From NCBI GenBank assembly GCA_000181795.3, contig CM012955.1, forward strand, positions 6,615,456-6,671,734: a stretch of 56,279 nt of DNA, given 5' to 3'. The position numbers and the translations under genes were made by a program. Position 1 is the stretch's first letter, and each line of letters begins with the position of its first letter. The notes beneath the pieces were generated by a model. It had not been told where the DNA came from and searched no databases. It was given only the letters and a program-made list of their open reading frames with translations. This document shows positions 12,605 to 32,800 of the stretch, piece by piece. This DNA is from Trichinella spiralis (taxonomy: Eukaryota; Nematoda; Enoplea; Trichinellida; Trichinellidae).

Positions 12605-12894
12605 AGGTAAAACAAAATGATCTTTTTGAAACTAGTGAAATTTCAGAATTTGATGTGGCCATTGTTCATATTATGAATATGAAGGAATTATTTTCAAGTA
12701 TATTAACATTTGCTGAATGGGTTTCATTTGCAATTGATTACAGTAAGTTTGGGTGATGAATTTGATCAAACTTTAACGTAACGGTTTCTTTTCTTTCAGT
12801 TACCATTGTTAAAAGGCCCCAGGCACTGTCTCGTCAAGTTAATATAGTGAAATATATGAAATGGCGGCAGCTGTCTTTGCCAACTTGCACGTGA
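12605..12894 (+). CDS. Unrecognised spliced coding 3' end (two exons)
   Basis: I do not recognise this protein. Exon A (12605-12742) follows a good acceptor (ttttgtag) and ends at a consensus GTAAGT donor. A 57-nt intron with acceptor tttctttcag leads to exon B (12800-12894), which stays in frame to a TGA. The joined frame gives about 76 residues, with an acidic start (NDLFETSEISEFD), a hydrophobic middle (ELFSSILTFAEWVSF) and a basic tail (KRPQALSRQVNIVKYMKWRQ). No start codon is obvious, so it is probably the end of a gene whose earlier exons lie to the left, or an untranslated leader of the AP-2 gene that happens to be open. The intron signals are the strongest evidence that it is transcribed on this strand. 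Confidence 0.35.
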
Positions 12895-13475
12895 CGCATC
12901 AAGCCGCTTTAAGGCGCTTATAGACATTGCGTGAAGTTTGTTGTTAATCTGCTTCTCTGGTCGTTAGTTTGGGTTAGAACTGCCTTAGGCGGGCCGAATA
13001 GACGGTCGCAAGTGTTGGTTGAGCGTTGTTCCCAATGTGCCTTGGCGTAATATCTAATCGACTGTTGAAATTGCATCGCCGGTGCTGACAACCGATTGAT
13101 TGGCCAGCCGCAGGCATTGTAAGGCTATTGATTGGTCAGCCGGCGGCTGTGATCGATCTGTTTTTTGGCCAATCAACATACAACATCAGCGAAGCTTATT
13201 CGTCGACTGGCACTAAGGCGTCGCTTCAGGTGTTCAAGTCTTTCGATACCGTCGGCATAGAATCAAAGTGGACACAGACAGAAAGCCAGAGGATGAGACT
13301 GGGCTAAACGTAAGAGGGGGAGGTGAACAGCAACTCTGGTTACGAAGCAAAAGCTGAGCTGGCACCTGCATGACGGCTACACTGGCAGTACCACCAGAAG
13401 CACTTCTAGAGGGAAATTGGCTGCTAATTCAATCCGTCTTCTAATTGTTTTTCACTATTAGCTGCATTGACCATC
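12895..13475 (+). promoter_or_regulatory. GC-richer promoter of AP-2 first exon 1a, with AP-2 and CCAAT sites
   Basis: An island of higher GC in AT-rich surroundings lies directly upstream of the first coding exon of the AP-2 gene. It contains three CCAAT boxes (ATTGG at 13099-13103 and 13131-13135, CCAAT at 13169-13173), as bound by NF-Y. Perfect AP-2 consensus sites GCCNNNGGC occur at 12982-12990 (GCCTTAGGC), 13107-13115 (GCCGCAGGC) and 13139-13147 (GCCGGCGGC). A fourth, GCCCCAGGC, lies just outside at 12816-12824. This looks like a TATA-less CCAAT promoter with autoregulation; the transcription start is not visible from sequence alone. Confidence 0.6.
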
Positions 13476-22612
<9,137 letters not shown>

Positions 22613-24284
22613 TCGTATGTCAGTTTCATGCTGCTTTTTTTTTAAAGTAAAGATCCATCCATTCGAACGAGAATATCTGATGTGTTCGTTTATTTGGTCG
22701 CTTGAAACAGTCATTCAGCCTGTTTCATTTTCTAAAATCATTTAAATGACTACTAGCGTTGCTTGTATTGTTAGCGAAGTTTTTTTTTCTTTTTCTTTTT
22801 GCATTTACGCGTCCTTGTTATTATTTCAGTGTATGTTGCTATAGGTTATAGAGCGTTTTTCTTTCATGTGCTTCATTTCAAATTTTCATTTAAATTACCT
22901 CTTAGTGAACGCCTACGTTATTGCTTGAAAAGAACTTTATTTTAAAAGCAAAAGCTTCGATTGCAGTGAAGTATATGAATTTATGTTGTTCGTTTCATAA
23001 ATTATGCTTAAAATGCAGTTTTTTTCTGCAGATTATTAAAAGTTGAAACAAAAATGTTTGTTTATTGTTAATTTGGACTACTTCAGTATGACCAAATGGT
23101 TATGAACACTATCCTGAGCAGATTATCGGACAGATGCAAATTTCCAATTTTAGGCGATTAAAAAACTTTCCCTTCTTCTATGTTGTAGCATATGTTATAT
23201 TTTGAGACAAATGAGAATCGCACATGACCAAGTAAGAGGCGATACTGTAAGTTAGATAGAAAAAAGAAATGCGTTTGTGTTTGTGTGAATCATTCAGCGT
23301 GTTGCTATTTGATTGCTACTAAAGAATTTGCACGTGACTGAACAAAGATCTTACATGAGTAAAAATAAAAATCGATAGAGCAGAGCACCATAATAAAAGC
23401 CGAATACTTAATTTCTGGGGAGTATTCTTTTAACTGTTATAAACGATTCAGAAGAATATAGAAGTTTAGTGTCTGAACAGAAGAAGCAGAATGAACTTAT
23501 TCGTGTTAATTCTGTTAACAAAAAAAAATATTACGTGAAATATACGTTTCAAGCATCAAAAATTATTTAGCATTGCATACCAAAAGTACCATTTAAAATT
23601 TACAAAACAACTAGTTTAAAATGTTTGATATTGCATAAAAAGAGCAAAAGTCCCCACAAAAGTAAAAACTTACAAACTGGAATCTTGCTTACTAATTTAA
23701 CACGCGGTGATACGGTTAGCTTTTGACGATCACCGATGCGAGATATATCACTGGTTTTCAACGTTTATTCATAAACAGATACAAGCACTAACAACACACA
23801 CACATCCAAGCGTGTAACTACTAAGCTATCGCACAACGCGCCGCGATCATACTATGTACAATGAATGTACTGCTTATTAAGTAATGTAATTATTAATTCG
23901 TATGAATGTTCGTACTGCTAGATCGACGCGGGCATTTGAATTTTAAATCGGTCAACGTAAATAATCAATCTTGAACTGGCGCCTGCCCTATTTTTTCCCT
24001 TTCGACCTTGACCTTTTTTTCACAATTGCTTTCACAATTGTACTCATCACATACATTAATGCGACGCTATTCAGTAGTGAATTCAAGTTTGTTTCAAAAA
24101 ATTGCAATAATTAATTTAATGTAATATTTTTGTTTGTAGAATATGAATAAATAAACTTTTATTTTAATTCACAATGAAAAAAGTAATAACATAACCGCAG
24201 ACGACATATTAAACTTTATTGTCTAAATATTGTAGGTAGTACGGTAGAAGAAGTGTTTTCAAAATTTGTGAAGTACTTGGAATA
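22613..24284. other. AP-2 3' flank and HDAC promoter region
   Basis: AT-rich sequence. Around 23700-24010 composition rises in GC, and a perfect 7-base inverted repeat (CGGTGAT at 23705-23711, ATCACCG at 23729-23735) could form a hairpin. This patch may be the HDAC promoter or a regulatory site. No coding region was found. Confidence 0.4.
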
Positions 24285-26808
24285 ATGTCTCGAACAGATG
24301 ATAGTAAAAAACGAGTCTGCTATTTTTATGATCGTAAGTAATGAAAAAGTTTCACTTTCTGTAATGTAATGCCGCAAGCGAGGCATAAATATTTATTTAG
24401 TCTTTTTGTCTTTTTATTTAGTCTTATTTTAGACTTTTGTAATTCAGATTGTTTTATGATGATTTTTAATCAGAAATAACTTGTAGTTAAGCGGAAAAGG
24501 AAAAACATGCATAATAATATATAACGGTAACGTTTAAGCTAAAATGCTTTGCTTTACTAGGATGGTATTTTACATTTGTTTCTTTTTACGCTTGTATTGT
24601 TTTCTTTTTTATTTATTTTTGTTGAATAATCCTGTAAGCAACTATATTTTTTTTCGCTGTGTTTACTTTTTATGATATGAACGTTCGCATATTTGCATTA
24701 ATAAAGTGCAATGGTTTGTTTAGCTGACATTGGAAACTACATGTTTTCTCCGAATCATGACATGAAGCCGATAAGAGTGCGAATGGTTCATTGTTTGGTT
24801 TACGAATACCAACTTTATAGGCACGTGACAATTATGGTAAAGCAAAAAATTGTTTGTACTATTTCATTTTAAATGAAGAAATTATTTGTTTCTTCTAGCT
24901 AAATGAGGACTAATGAAATTAATTTAGGAACCTCACCGTGCAACTCCGGATGAAATGAAGATATTTCACGACGAAGATTACATCGATATGCTGAGAAGAG
25001 CGAAACCTGAGCACATGAATTGCAATCTTGATGCACTATCTTATTGTACGTTATTTTTTATTCTCTAGAAGAAGTTAAATTTCTTTTCTAATGTATGACT
25101 TGTGTTATAAGTGAAGTTTTTATTTTTGATATGATGTTTTTTTTGTTATTTAGCATCCTTAAAATTACTAATTGAGTGTAGAATTGTTATTGTTAATTCT
25201 TTTACCAGTAGTAATGTTCTACAATTGAATTTTGTAAATTTAACAATAATAATTGAATTTATTATTTTCTTATCATGATTGTATTGTTTGCAGACAATAT
25301 CGGCGATGATTGTCCATTATTTGATGGCATTTTTGAATACTGTCAAATTACTACCGGTGGTTCAATTGGTGAGCATGAAAGATTTTCATTTTTGTTCTTA
25401 TTTTGATTCGACATTTTCATTACTATTTCTGTCATTAAATGGATAAATTGTAATGTTGTTATTACGAAGTTTTCTAACACTTTTTGTTTTAAGACATAAT
25501 TTTCTTATTTCAACATTTATAAATTTGATATGATTTTAAATTGTGTAAATTTCGTGTTTAATGATTTACTTTTATTTGATACTGTTTTCAATTTTATTAT
25601 ACTTGTTTGCTTTTATATTGATTATTATAGCTGGCGCCCAGAGTTTAAATTCTGGTGAATACGATATTGCTATAAATTGGGCTGGTGGTATGCATCACGC
25701 AAAATGGTACAAAGCTTCTGGATTTTGTTTTGTTAACGATATTGTGCTGGCGATCTTGCAATTATTGAAGTAAAAGTGTTGTAAAACAATTTACAGTTTG
25801 TTCTCAATAAATGTATAATTGTTGATGCAGGAAACATCAGCGTGTTTTGTACGTAGACATTGATTGTCACCATGGGGATGGTGTGGAAGAAGCATTTTAC
25901 ACTACAGATCGAGTGATGACTATTTCGTTTCATAAATTTGGCAATTTTTTTCCAGGAACTGGAAATTATGATGTAATATAAAATCGAATATGAAAATTGT
26001 CAAAATTTGATTTTAAATTTATGACTGTTTTGTAGAGCATTGGTTATGGAAAGGGTCTACACTATGCTGTGAATTTTCCTTTGCATGAAGGAATCACTGA
26101 TTTGAGCTATATGATAGTTTTTCGTGGCGTGCGTTGATGCTTGCATGTGTGGCTGTTCAGTTGGCGTTTTGTTGATTCTTTTTGTTTTCTTCAGGTAATA
26201 TCTAAAGCCGTAGAACGTTTTCGGCCCAATGCTATTGTGATGCAATGCGGGGCGGATTCACTGGCAATGGATCGATTGGGGTGTTTCAATTTAACCGTTG
26301 CAGGTATTAATGAAGTATTCGTATTTAGGACAATTTGATGTGCAGTGTCTGTTTTTGCATTTTTTTTAAAAACTCATTAAAACTAGGTCACGGAGAATTG
26401 GTGAAATATATCCGATCGTTCAATTTGCCTCTTTTACTTGTCGGAGGCGGTGGCTATACTTTGAGCAATGTCGGTCGATGTTGGACATATGAAACTGCCG
26501 TTGCAGCCGGTGTAGAAATATCAAATGGTAGATTTTCATTTATTTGGGAATTTATTTGATTTTAATTATTTTTCTTAATAGAATTACCGATATGTGAACA
26601 CTATTCATTGTATGCTCCAACGTATACTTTGCACGCACCGCCAACAAATATGGAAGATAAAAATACTCGCAGCCATTTGGAAACTATCTCGTAATAATCT
26701 GTTTTCAGGCATTGTGATTTATAAAATTATTTTTATATTTTTTGCAGATCTCGAATTTACGACAGCCTTCGTTATGTTTGTGCACCCTCGGTCCCCCTTA
26801 AAGGTTAA
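24285..26808 (+). CDS. Class I histone deacetylase (HDAC1/2/3 type), no C-terminal tail
   Basis: A zinc-dependent lysine deacetylase of histone tails, nuclear, normally working within Sin3, NuRD, CoREST or NCoR-type complexes. Eleven exons fit in phase: 24285-24333, 24724-24836, 24928-25045, 25294-25368, 25631-25769, 25831-25972, 26036-26128, 26195-26303, 26387-26527, 26582-26690 and 26748-26808; about 382 residues. Catalytic features are intact: the His pair ([11 protein letters not shown]), the zinc site ([14 protein letters not shown]), the second Asp ([15 protein letters not shown]) and the Tyr (GGGGYT). DPDIGNYMF and [10 protein letters not shown] place it in class I, mixing HDAC1/2 and HDAC3 traits. 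Odd points: the usual GGGGYT-x-R-N reads GGGGYTLSN, losing an inositol-phosphate contact. The protein ends just after the catalytic fold (CAPSVPLKG), with no acidic tail. Splicing the last donor (AAAG then gttaat) to a downstream acceptor also hits a stop at once. Confidence 0.93.
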
Positions 26809-27993
26809 TGTTACAGTTTGTTTCTCATTAGGTTTATATTATTATTGTTCAATATTTCAGATTAAATTGAATTATCCATTTCATTATGGCATTTCATAAT
26901 TTCGCTGGCACACGATTTTGTTGAGCCGATTGATTTTCAAGTCCATTTTTATAGTGAACGAAACGTTGATGAACGTCTTCTTAAAGAAACACATTTTAAA
27001 TTAATTATACATGAAAAAACTGAAATATATATATATATTTATTTATTTTTTCAAGTGAATTTTATTATTGTATTTATATGCACATTTTTTTCATTTCTAT
27101 TTTTTGATGTAGTTGATAGGCTTTTTTTTGAAAAGCAACGCTTTTTAATTGTACTAAAAATTTTTAAGCATTAATGAGAAATGAAGGAATTGTTCATTCT
27201 GTAGATTGATTGTGTAAAATTGATTGAATTTTCTTTGATAGAATGCTTTTTTCCATGACATTTTATTGCCAACGTGGTAATAATAATAATAAACAAAAAA
27301 CTTACAGGTAGTGTTGATGATAAAATGGATGATTTCAGTTTTTTTTGCGGTAATTCAATCAACGCTGTGATGTGTTCTTACTCGTGCAGTTCGTGCGTGC
27401 TTTTGACGCTCAGTTGCAATATTGAACGTTGTAAAATTGCCGCTGAATTTCATTCTGATCAAAAATGATCTTCAAACAACAATCAATAAATAAATATTAT
27501 AATTCTATTAGAACTTGTAGAGGATCAAATATACAAAGATAATAAATAACATGAATCACAAGCTAAACCAAAACACAAAACAACAGTTCTACTAACTACT
27601 ACTAACTACTCTTGCTTAGCATTTTTTTTCTGTTATAATCCATCTGGTGAGAAAAAAAAACAGAAAATACGTTTAAATTCTCGAACCAGTCAAAACAACT
27701 ACACTGCGCACAGCTGTTGAAATTATTTGAAGTAATATTTATTCAAAAAACGACAAAAAGTCACTAAAATTAGTATAAAAATGAAACGTCACTTGTATAA
27801 TTCTCGCTTTATTTGCTACAATGCAAATGTTGTAAAAGAAAAAAAAATTCAATTTCAATTCAGCAAGAAATATTGAATGGAACCGTGATCGTTTATGGTT
27901 GTTTAATTTTTAGAAATTTTAAAACGAAAATGCATCATCAATCAGCGTTCCAACTTTACTTTCAACCAAACATTCTCTCTTAGAACAGTAATA
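26809..27993. other. Convergent spacer between HDAC and the SUMO-array gene
   Basis: About 26866-27000 holds an open stretch with coding-like composition (LAHDFVEPIDFQVHFYSER) after an acceptor-like tttcag. In the frame it would need to continue the HDAC, a stop stands right at its start. It may be the remains of a former HDAC tail or chance. The rest is AT-rich 3' flank for both genes. Confidence 0.35.
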
Positions 27994-29897
27994 TCAAAGA
28001 TCCATTCCATCATCTCTTATTGAAATGCCTTTTTCTTTAAAATATGCCTCTGTTTCTCTTGCACTCGCTTGAGAAATAGCCAGTCGCAATCTTTGATCCG
28101 CAACATCGTGCTCAGCAGCCAATACCGAAGCTTCGTGCTTCTGCACCTCTCTGTCCAGCATTCTGTATTCGGCATAAAATCGAATCCTTGAAACGCACAT
28201 CTGCTGAATCATATAATCCCAGCTTTCTATGAGTTGCTGCGCTTTACGGAAATCTTCATTTTCCTCCATTTCACTATCCATCCACGGCTCCATTTCCAAA
28301 CAATTTGGAACTGACGATGGCAGTGTCGACGTCTCTTCAGTTTTAATCAATCCATCATCCTTATCAACTTCTGCTTTAACTTTTAAATGCAATTCTAAAT
28401 CAAATACAACACTGTACAATAATATTTGTGAGGTATTTTTTAAAAACAATTACGCGATAACGAAAGTTGCTGATAAGGGTACTGTTTAGAAACAGTGCTA
28501 CTTTCCAAAGCATAATCTGGCTCTTGTTTGACAACTATTTGACGAACCGGAGAAACAGCAGCACTGTAGAATGGTGTATATGTCGGCGACACCGGTTCGA
28601 TCTTGACAAAATCACCTATTTCAAATTCTTCTTGCTTAACATCTTCTTGCTTAACATATTCTTGCTTGACATCTTCTTGCTTAACATATTCTTGCTTAAC
28701 ATCTTCTTGCTTAATATATTCTTGCTTAAACATATTCTTGCTTGAAAAATTTTTTTGCTTAAATCTTTTTGGGCTTAACATCAATATGCTTAACATCCTC
28801 TTGCTAAACATGTTCCCCCTTGGCAAAATAACGCTAAACATATTTTTTGCTTAACCTCCTTTTTGCTTTCCCCTATTCCTGNNNNNNNNNNNNNNNNNNN
28901 NNNNNNNNNNNNNNNNNNNNNNNNNNNNNNNNNNNNNNNNNNNNNNNNNNNNNNNNNNNNNNNNNNNNNNNNNNNNNNNNNNNNNNNNNNNNNNNNNNNN
29001 NNNNNNNNNNNNNNNNNNNNNNNNNNNNNNNNNNNNNNNNNNNNNNNNNNNNNNNNNNNNNNNNNNNNNNNNNNNNNNNNNNNNNNNNNNNNNNNNNNNN
29101 NNNNNNNNNNNNNNNNNNNNNNNNNNNNNNNNNNNNNNNNTTGGCGTGACACAATCTTGCATCACATATCCTTGTTTGACATATTCTTGCTTAACATCTT
29201 CTTGCTTGACATATCCTTGCTTGACATATTCTTGCTTAAAATCTTCTTGCTTAACATATTCTTGCTTGACATATCCTTGCTTGACATATTCTTGCTTAAC
29301 ATGCCTCACACGGTTATCTGATGTGTCAGGCTCTTTCTTCACAGTGACTTTTCCTAAAGTAAGATAACAAGGGAAAACAACATACACACAAAGAGAGAAA
29401 AGTTGAACATTGTTTTACAACCTTCAGCTTTGCCAATCCGATCTTTCGGCCTTTCCAAATGAGATTCCACCGGTAAACGATTGAGATAGTAGGGTCTTCC
29501 TTCTTCGTCCGTTTGCTCCATCCAATAGCTGCACGATCGAGAATCTGTCAAATTGAATTTCAATTTTAACAGCGGAAAAACAAAGCATTAATTCAATTAA
29601 TTTTCATAAAATATTAACAAATTTTTATCGTAATAACTCATTTCCAGTAATTACAAATAAATAATGAAATCACTTCATTTAACATATAAAATCTGCACTT
29701 TTCATTTATTTATCTGTTATTTCTATACAGAAAGAATTTGTGCAAAACATATTACAATGTTAAGTAAATGAAGAAATACAAGATTACTAAGTGGAAAAAA
29801 AATTTCTAATAGTGAAAAATATACGAATTATGAAAAAATATTACAACTTACCGTTATCGAAACTTTCTTTGCTATCTTCGCTATCGTGTTCAGACAT
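27994..29897 (-). CDS. WW-like domain protein with tandem SUMO-acceptor motif array
   Basis: I do not recognise the family. Exons fit in phase: 29897-29852, 29544-29422, 29353-28454 (containing a 259-base assembly gap) and 28394-27994. Exon 1 is acidic (MSEHDSEDSKESFDN). Exon 2 encodes a WW-like domain (SYWMEQTDEEGRPYYLN, then ESHLERP) with the second signature Trp replaced by Leu. Exon 3 starts with VKKEPD and runs into a 5-residue repeat, mostly VKQE followed by Tyr or Asp; each is a perfect psi-K-x-E sumoylation consensus. After the array come VKIEPVSP (a perfect phospho-dependent sumoylation motif) and VVKQEPD, then VKAEVD and IKTEE in exon 4. About 18 such motifs are visible. The last ~90 residues are charged and helical, probably coiled coil (MLDREVQKHEASVLAAEHD). 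No signal peptide or TM segment, so probably nuclear. The gap makes the length unknown. Confidence 0.75.
28624..29303 (-). repeat. 15-bp tandem coding repeat (VKQE-Y/D array)
   Basis: A tandem array of a 15-base unit, on the minus strand GTTAAGCAAGAATAT alternating with GTCAAGCAAGAAGAT, so the higher-order unit is 30 bases. On the 5' side of the gap some units read VKQG instead of VKQE. Between about 28700 and 28881 the units become ragged with many indel-like differences, which looks like error-prone calls beside the gap rather than true divergence, since the well-read units on both sides are nearly identical. The true copy number is unknown. Confidence 0.85.
28882..29140. other. Assembly gap (259 N)
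   Basis: A run of N placed inside the tandem repeat. The gap size may be an estimate, and collapse or expansion of the repeat is likely. The flanking bases on the left are visibly degraded copies of the repeat unit. Confidence 0.98.
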
Positions 29898-32800
29898 GAA
29901 TTCAGAACAAATATAGATACTTTGATAGCACCAAATTTATCTATTATTAAATCCCCCTATTTATCTATTATTATTCTTAAAACTGAAGACTAAAAGCATC
30001 AGATAAAAAATTCATGCACATATGTTTCTTTCAAAATACAACACAAAATTACAACTAAACGTTCTTAAAAATAATAAACAAGGTGTTTATAAAAGTTAAA
30101 GCTAAAAACACATATTTTAACTTAATATAAGTATAATTTTAACGAAGTAAAATATAATACATTAGAATAACGTGTAACGATTATCATCCAAAATTACTGA
30201 ATGAAAAGCAGATACGAAAGAAAAAAATAAAAATATTATGGCAATTATTATAAATTTAATTCAAAAATAATTTACCTTGAAAAACGCAGATGTCAAAACA
30301 ATCAAAATTCAAAGGAACTTCCAGGTCTCGTCTGTTCCTGGACTAGCCGCTACTATACAGTATTATAATGAAATTCAAGGTCTAATAAAATTAAAGAATT
30401 TTTTTTGAAATTAAAGAGTGAATATAATGAATGATACTAAATGATAAAATACTTTTGATGTTTTTTAATAGTAAATAATTAAATTAAAAAAATAAACAGT
30501 CTCTGGTTGGTAAATAATCACCTGTGGGCTGTATAAAGCAATTCTGAGTCATATGGTTTGAATAGTCACACTTCTCGCGACCTGACTAATCAGATTTTGT
30601 CAAACTGATATGGTGGCTAGTGGTGCCTTGGCTTCACCATTTCAATATTTTCCAACGGCTTGCTTGCGTTTTTGTTGACTTAAGTTGCTATTTGGTTTTA
30701 TAGCTCACACGCATTTTTGCTCATTACTTTGCAAAGTTTGTTTTAAAAATAAATTTATTCGCAATATAATGATGAATGTATAAGAAAACAATTAAATTAT
30801 CAACGTAAAAACATGCTAAGCAGAATAAACTTTTTGTTAGCAAATTGGTTTGCCCAAACTTTTATTCCACTTGATATGTAATGCAAAATTGATTTGAAAA
30901 ATATTTTCAAGCATTTTACATCAAGTAAAATAATAACAAGTAATGTTAGAAATTGATAGTCAAAATCTTTCGGTACGAGGAGCTTTTCAAATAAATACAG
31001 ATTCCGTGAAACGAAACAGTTGTTGAATATTTTCCACTGTTGTTTTTCAATACTGTTCAGGTTGAGCTGACTATGTTCAACTAGGCTGAATATACAGATT
31101 GGGAAGAAAGAACTGTGAGCTGCTGAAAACAAATGCAGATAATGAAGCAGATAAAAAACAACTGTTGATGCTGGTTAGGTACAAAACACCGCCTCCACCG
31201 CTAGACACAGCTTACAGAGACAGATTATTTGTCACAACGACCAAATGTGCTCTGCTTCATTCAACTGATGTTCGCTTTCAAAGTGTAGTCAGTAGAAAAG
31301 TTGCGACGCCGAATTTAATTTTTCTGCTGCGCTATTTACATTTCACTGTAGTACAGTCATAAATGATCTTCAAGTGCGAATTGAAAAAATTTACAAGTAA
31401 ATTTTTCTCCACGCCATCGACTGCGTACGTGCTTATCATTTCAACGTGTAGTATTTTAAAATGAATTTCAAATGTTAATGTTATTTCACAATATTTAATA
31501 TGGTGCATTTTGAAAAAGAAAAAAAAATAACCGAAAGCATGTAATTTGACAAAAGAAAAACGATCATTCATCAAACAATAAATTATTTGCAATTTGAATT
31601 TTACAAATTGGTAATTTGTTTTTCTCTATTTCTTCGCGTGTGAAATAGTACGTGAATAAAGAGATGTGTGCAATGAAAGTAATTAATTGCGCGTTGGTTA
31701 ATTCGAAATTTCAAGGAACATTTTTTTACGAACGACTGTATTTTAAGTTTTTTTTTCGAAGAGTAATGTGGTGTGGAAAGGTAATAAAAAAGCAAAGAAT
31801 AGTGTTTGTCGAGCAAGTTTGAATTCTTTTTTTTTCCCCCTTCATGAAATATTATAGCCGAACATTAAATTTGCCGTCCATTATTGGTTGGGTTGGCAGT
31901 TTGTTCTGCATTTCGGTGTTTACTGTTTATTGCAACCATTGGCAGAGCGAAATTGCTTCTGCAGTACGTCTGCGTGTGTCGAACTGTCGGTCGGCGTTAT
32001 CAGGCGATGCTGTCTGGTGCGTCATCTTTGGAATCTGTTGACGTCAACAAGTTTTTATCTACAGTTGGCAAATAAGCAAATTATAAATCGCTTCTGCTTT
32101 TCTGTTCTGATCGTTTTCACAAAATTTCTGCTGCCTGCTGCTTTTCGTCCCCCTTGTTTTCCAATATATTCAATTTTCTGCTATGGCCATGTTCGCCTTT
32201 TCCACCAACTCCACCCGACGACGAAAACCAACTGCATTTTTGTAAGGTGACCTTAATTTAACAAATTTCATCTCTTTTCCATATTTCCTATACATATTCC
32301 TTTTAATTTTTTATTCTTGCTATATCAACATTTCCCGAATTTCGACTATTTTGTTAATTTTTTCTTATTTCTTTTTATTCTTTGAATAATAATAATAATA
32401 ATGATAATGGGTGGGATAATTTTTTTTTTCACCATATGATTGAATATTTTCATTTCCACTTTGTGTACACTCAGTTGTTTGCTTTGCGATGTTAATCGAG
32501 ATTTTGCTTATCGTATTTCTGCAGAAACAAGCGGTCATGATTATTGTTCGCTTGATCTGATTTTCTCTCAACTGATCTCAAATGAGATACATCTCTATTT
32601 GAAATGGTAAACTAGTTGTTATATTATTTTAATTTCTGTAATGCCCTTGATTTGCAAATGGTCGAAGATCTGCTGCTGTTTGGGGGTATTTTCAACTTTT
32701 GGTTTCAAAAAATATCCAATTCTACTAGTCGTAATTTTTTTTTCTCCAAATCCAATCAACAACAATTGTCCATTCTGTTGACCAGTAAACAATTCTGATC

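Noticed and set aside
23705-23735. Hairpin as a terminator or small RNA
   Set aside because: Only 7 paired bases with a 17-base loop; too weak to call more than a possible regulatory palindrome.
28467-29367. Plus-strand frames rich in Leu/Cys/Ser repeats across the SUMO array
   Set aside because: They are the reverse complement of the VKQE repeat; the minus strand has consistent exons and motifs.
31099-31362. 87-codon plus-strand frame
   Set aside because: No domain, no neighbouring exons, and composition drifts to random at its end.
31844-32250. Overlapping frames in a GC-richer patch
   Set aside because: All three frames are open in parts and none resembles a protein; more likely a promoter or untranslated exon.
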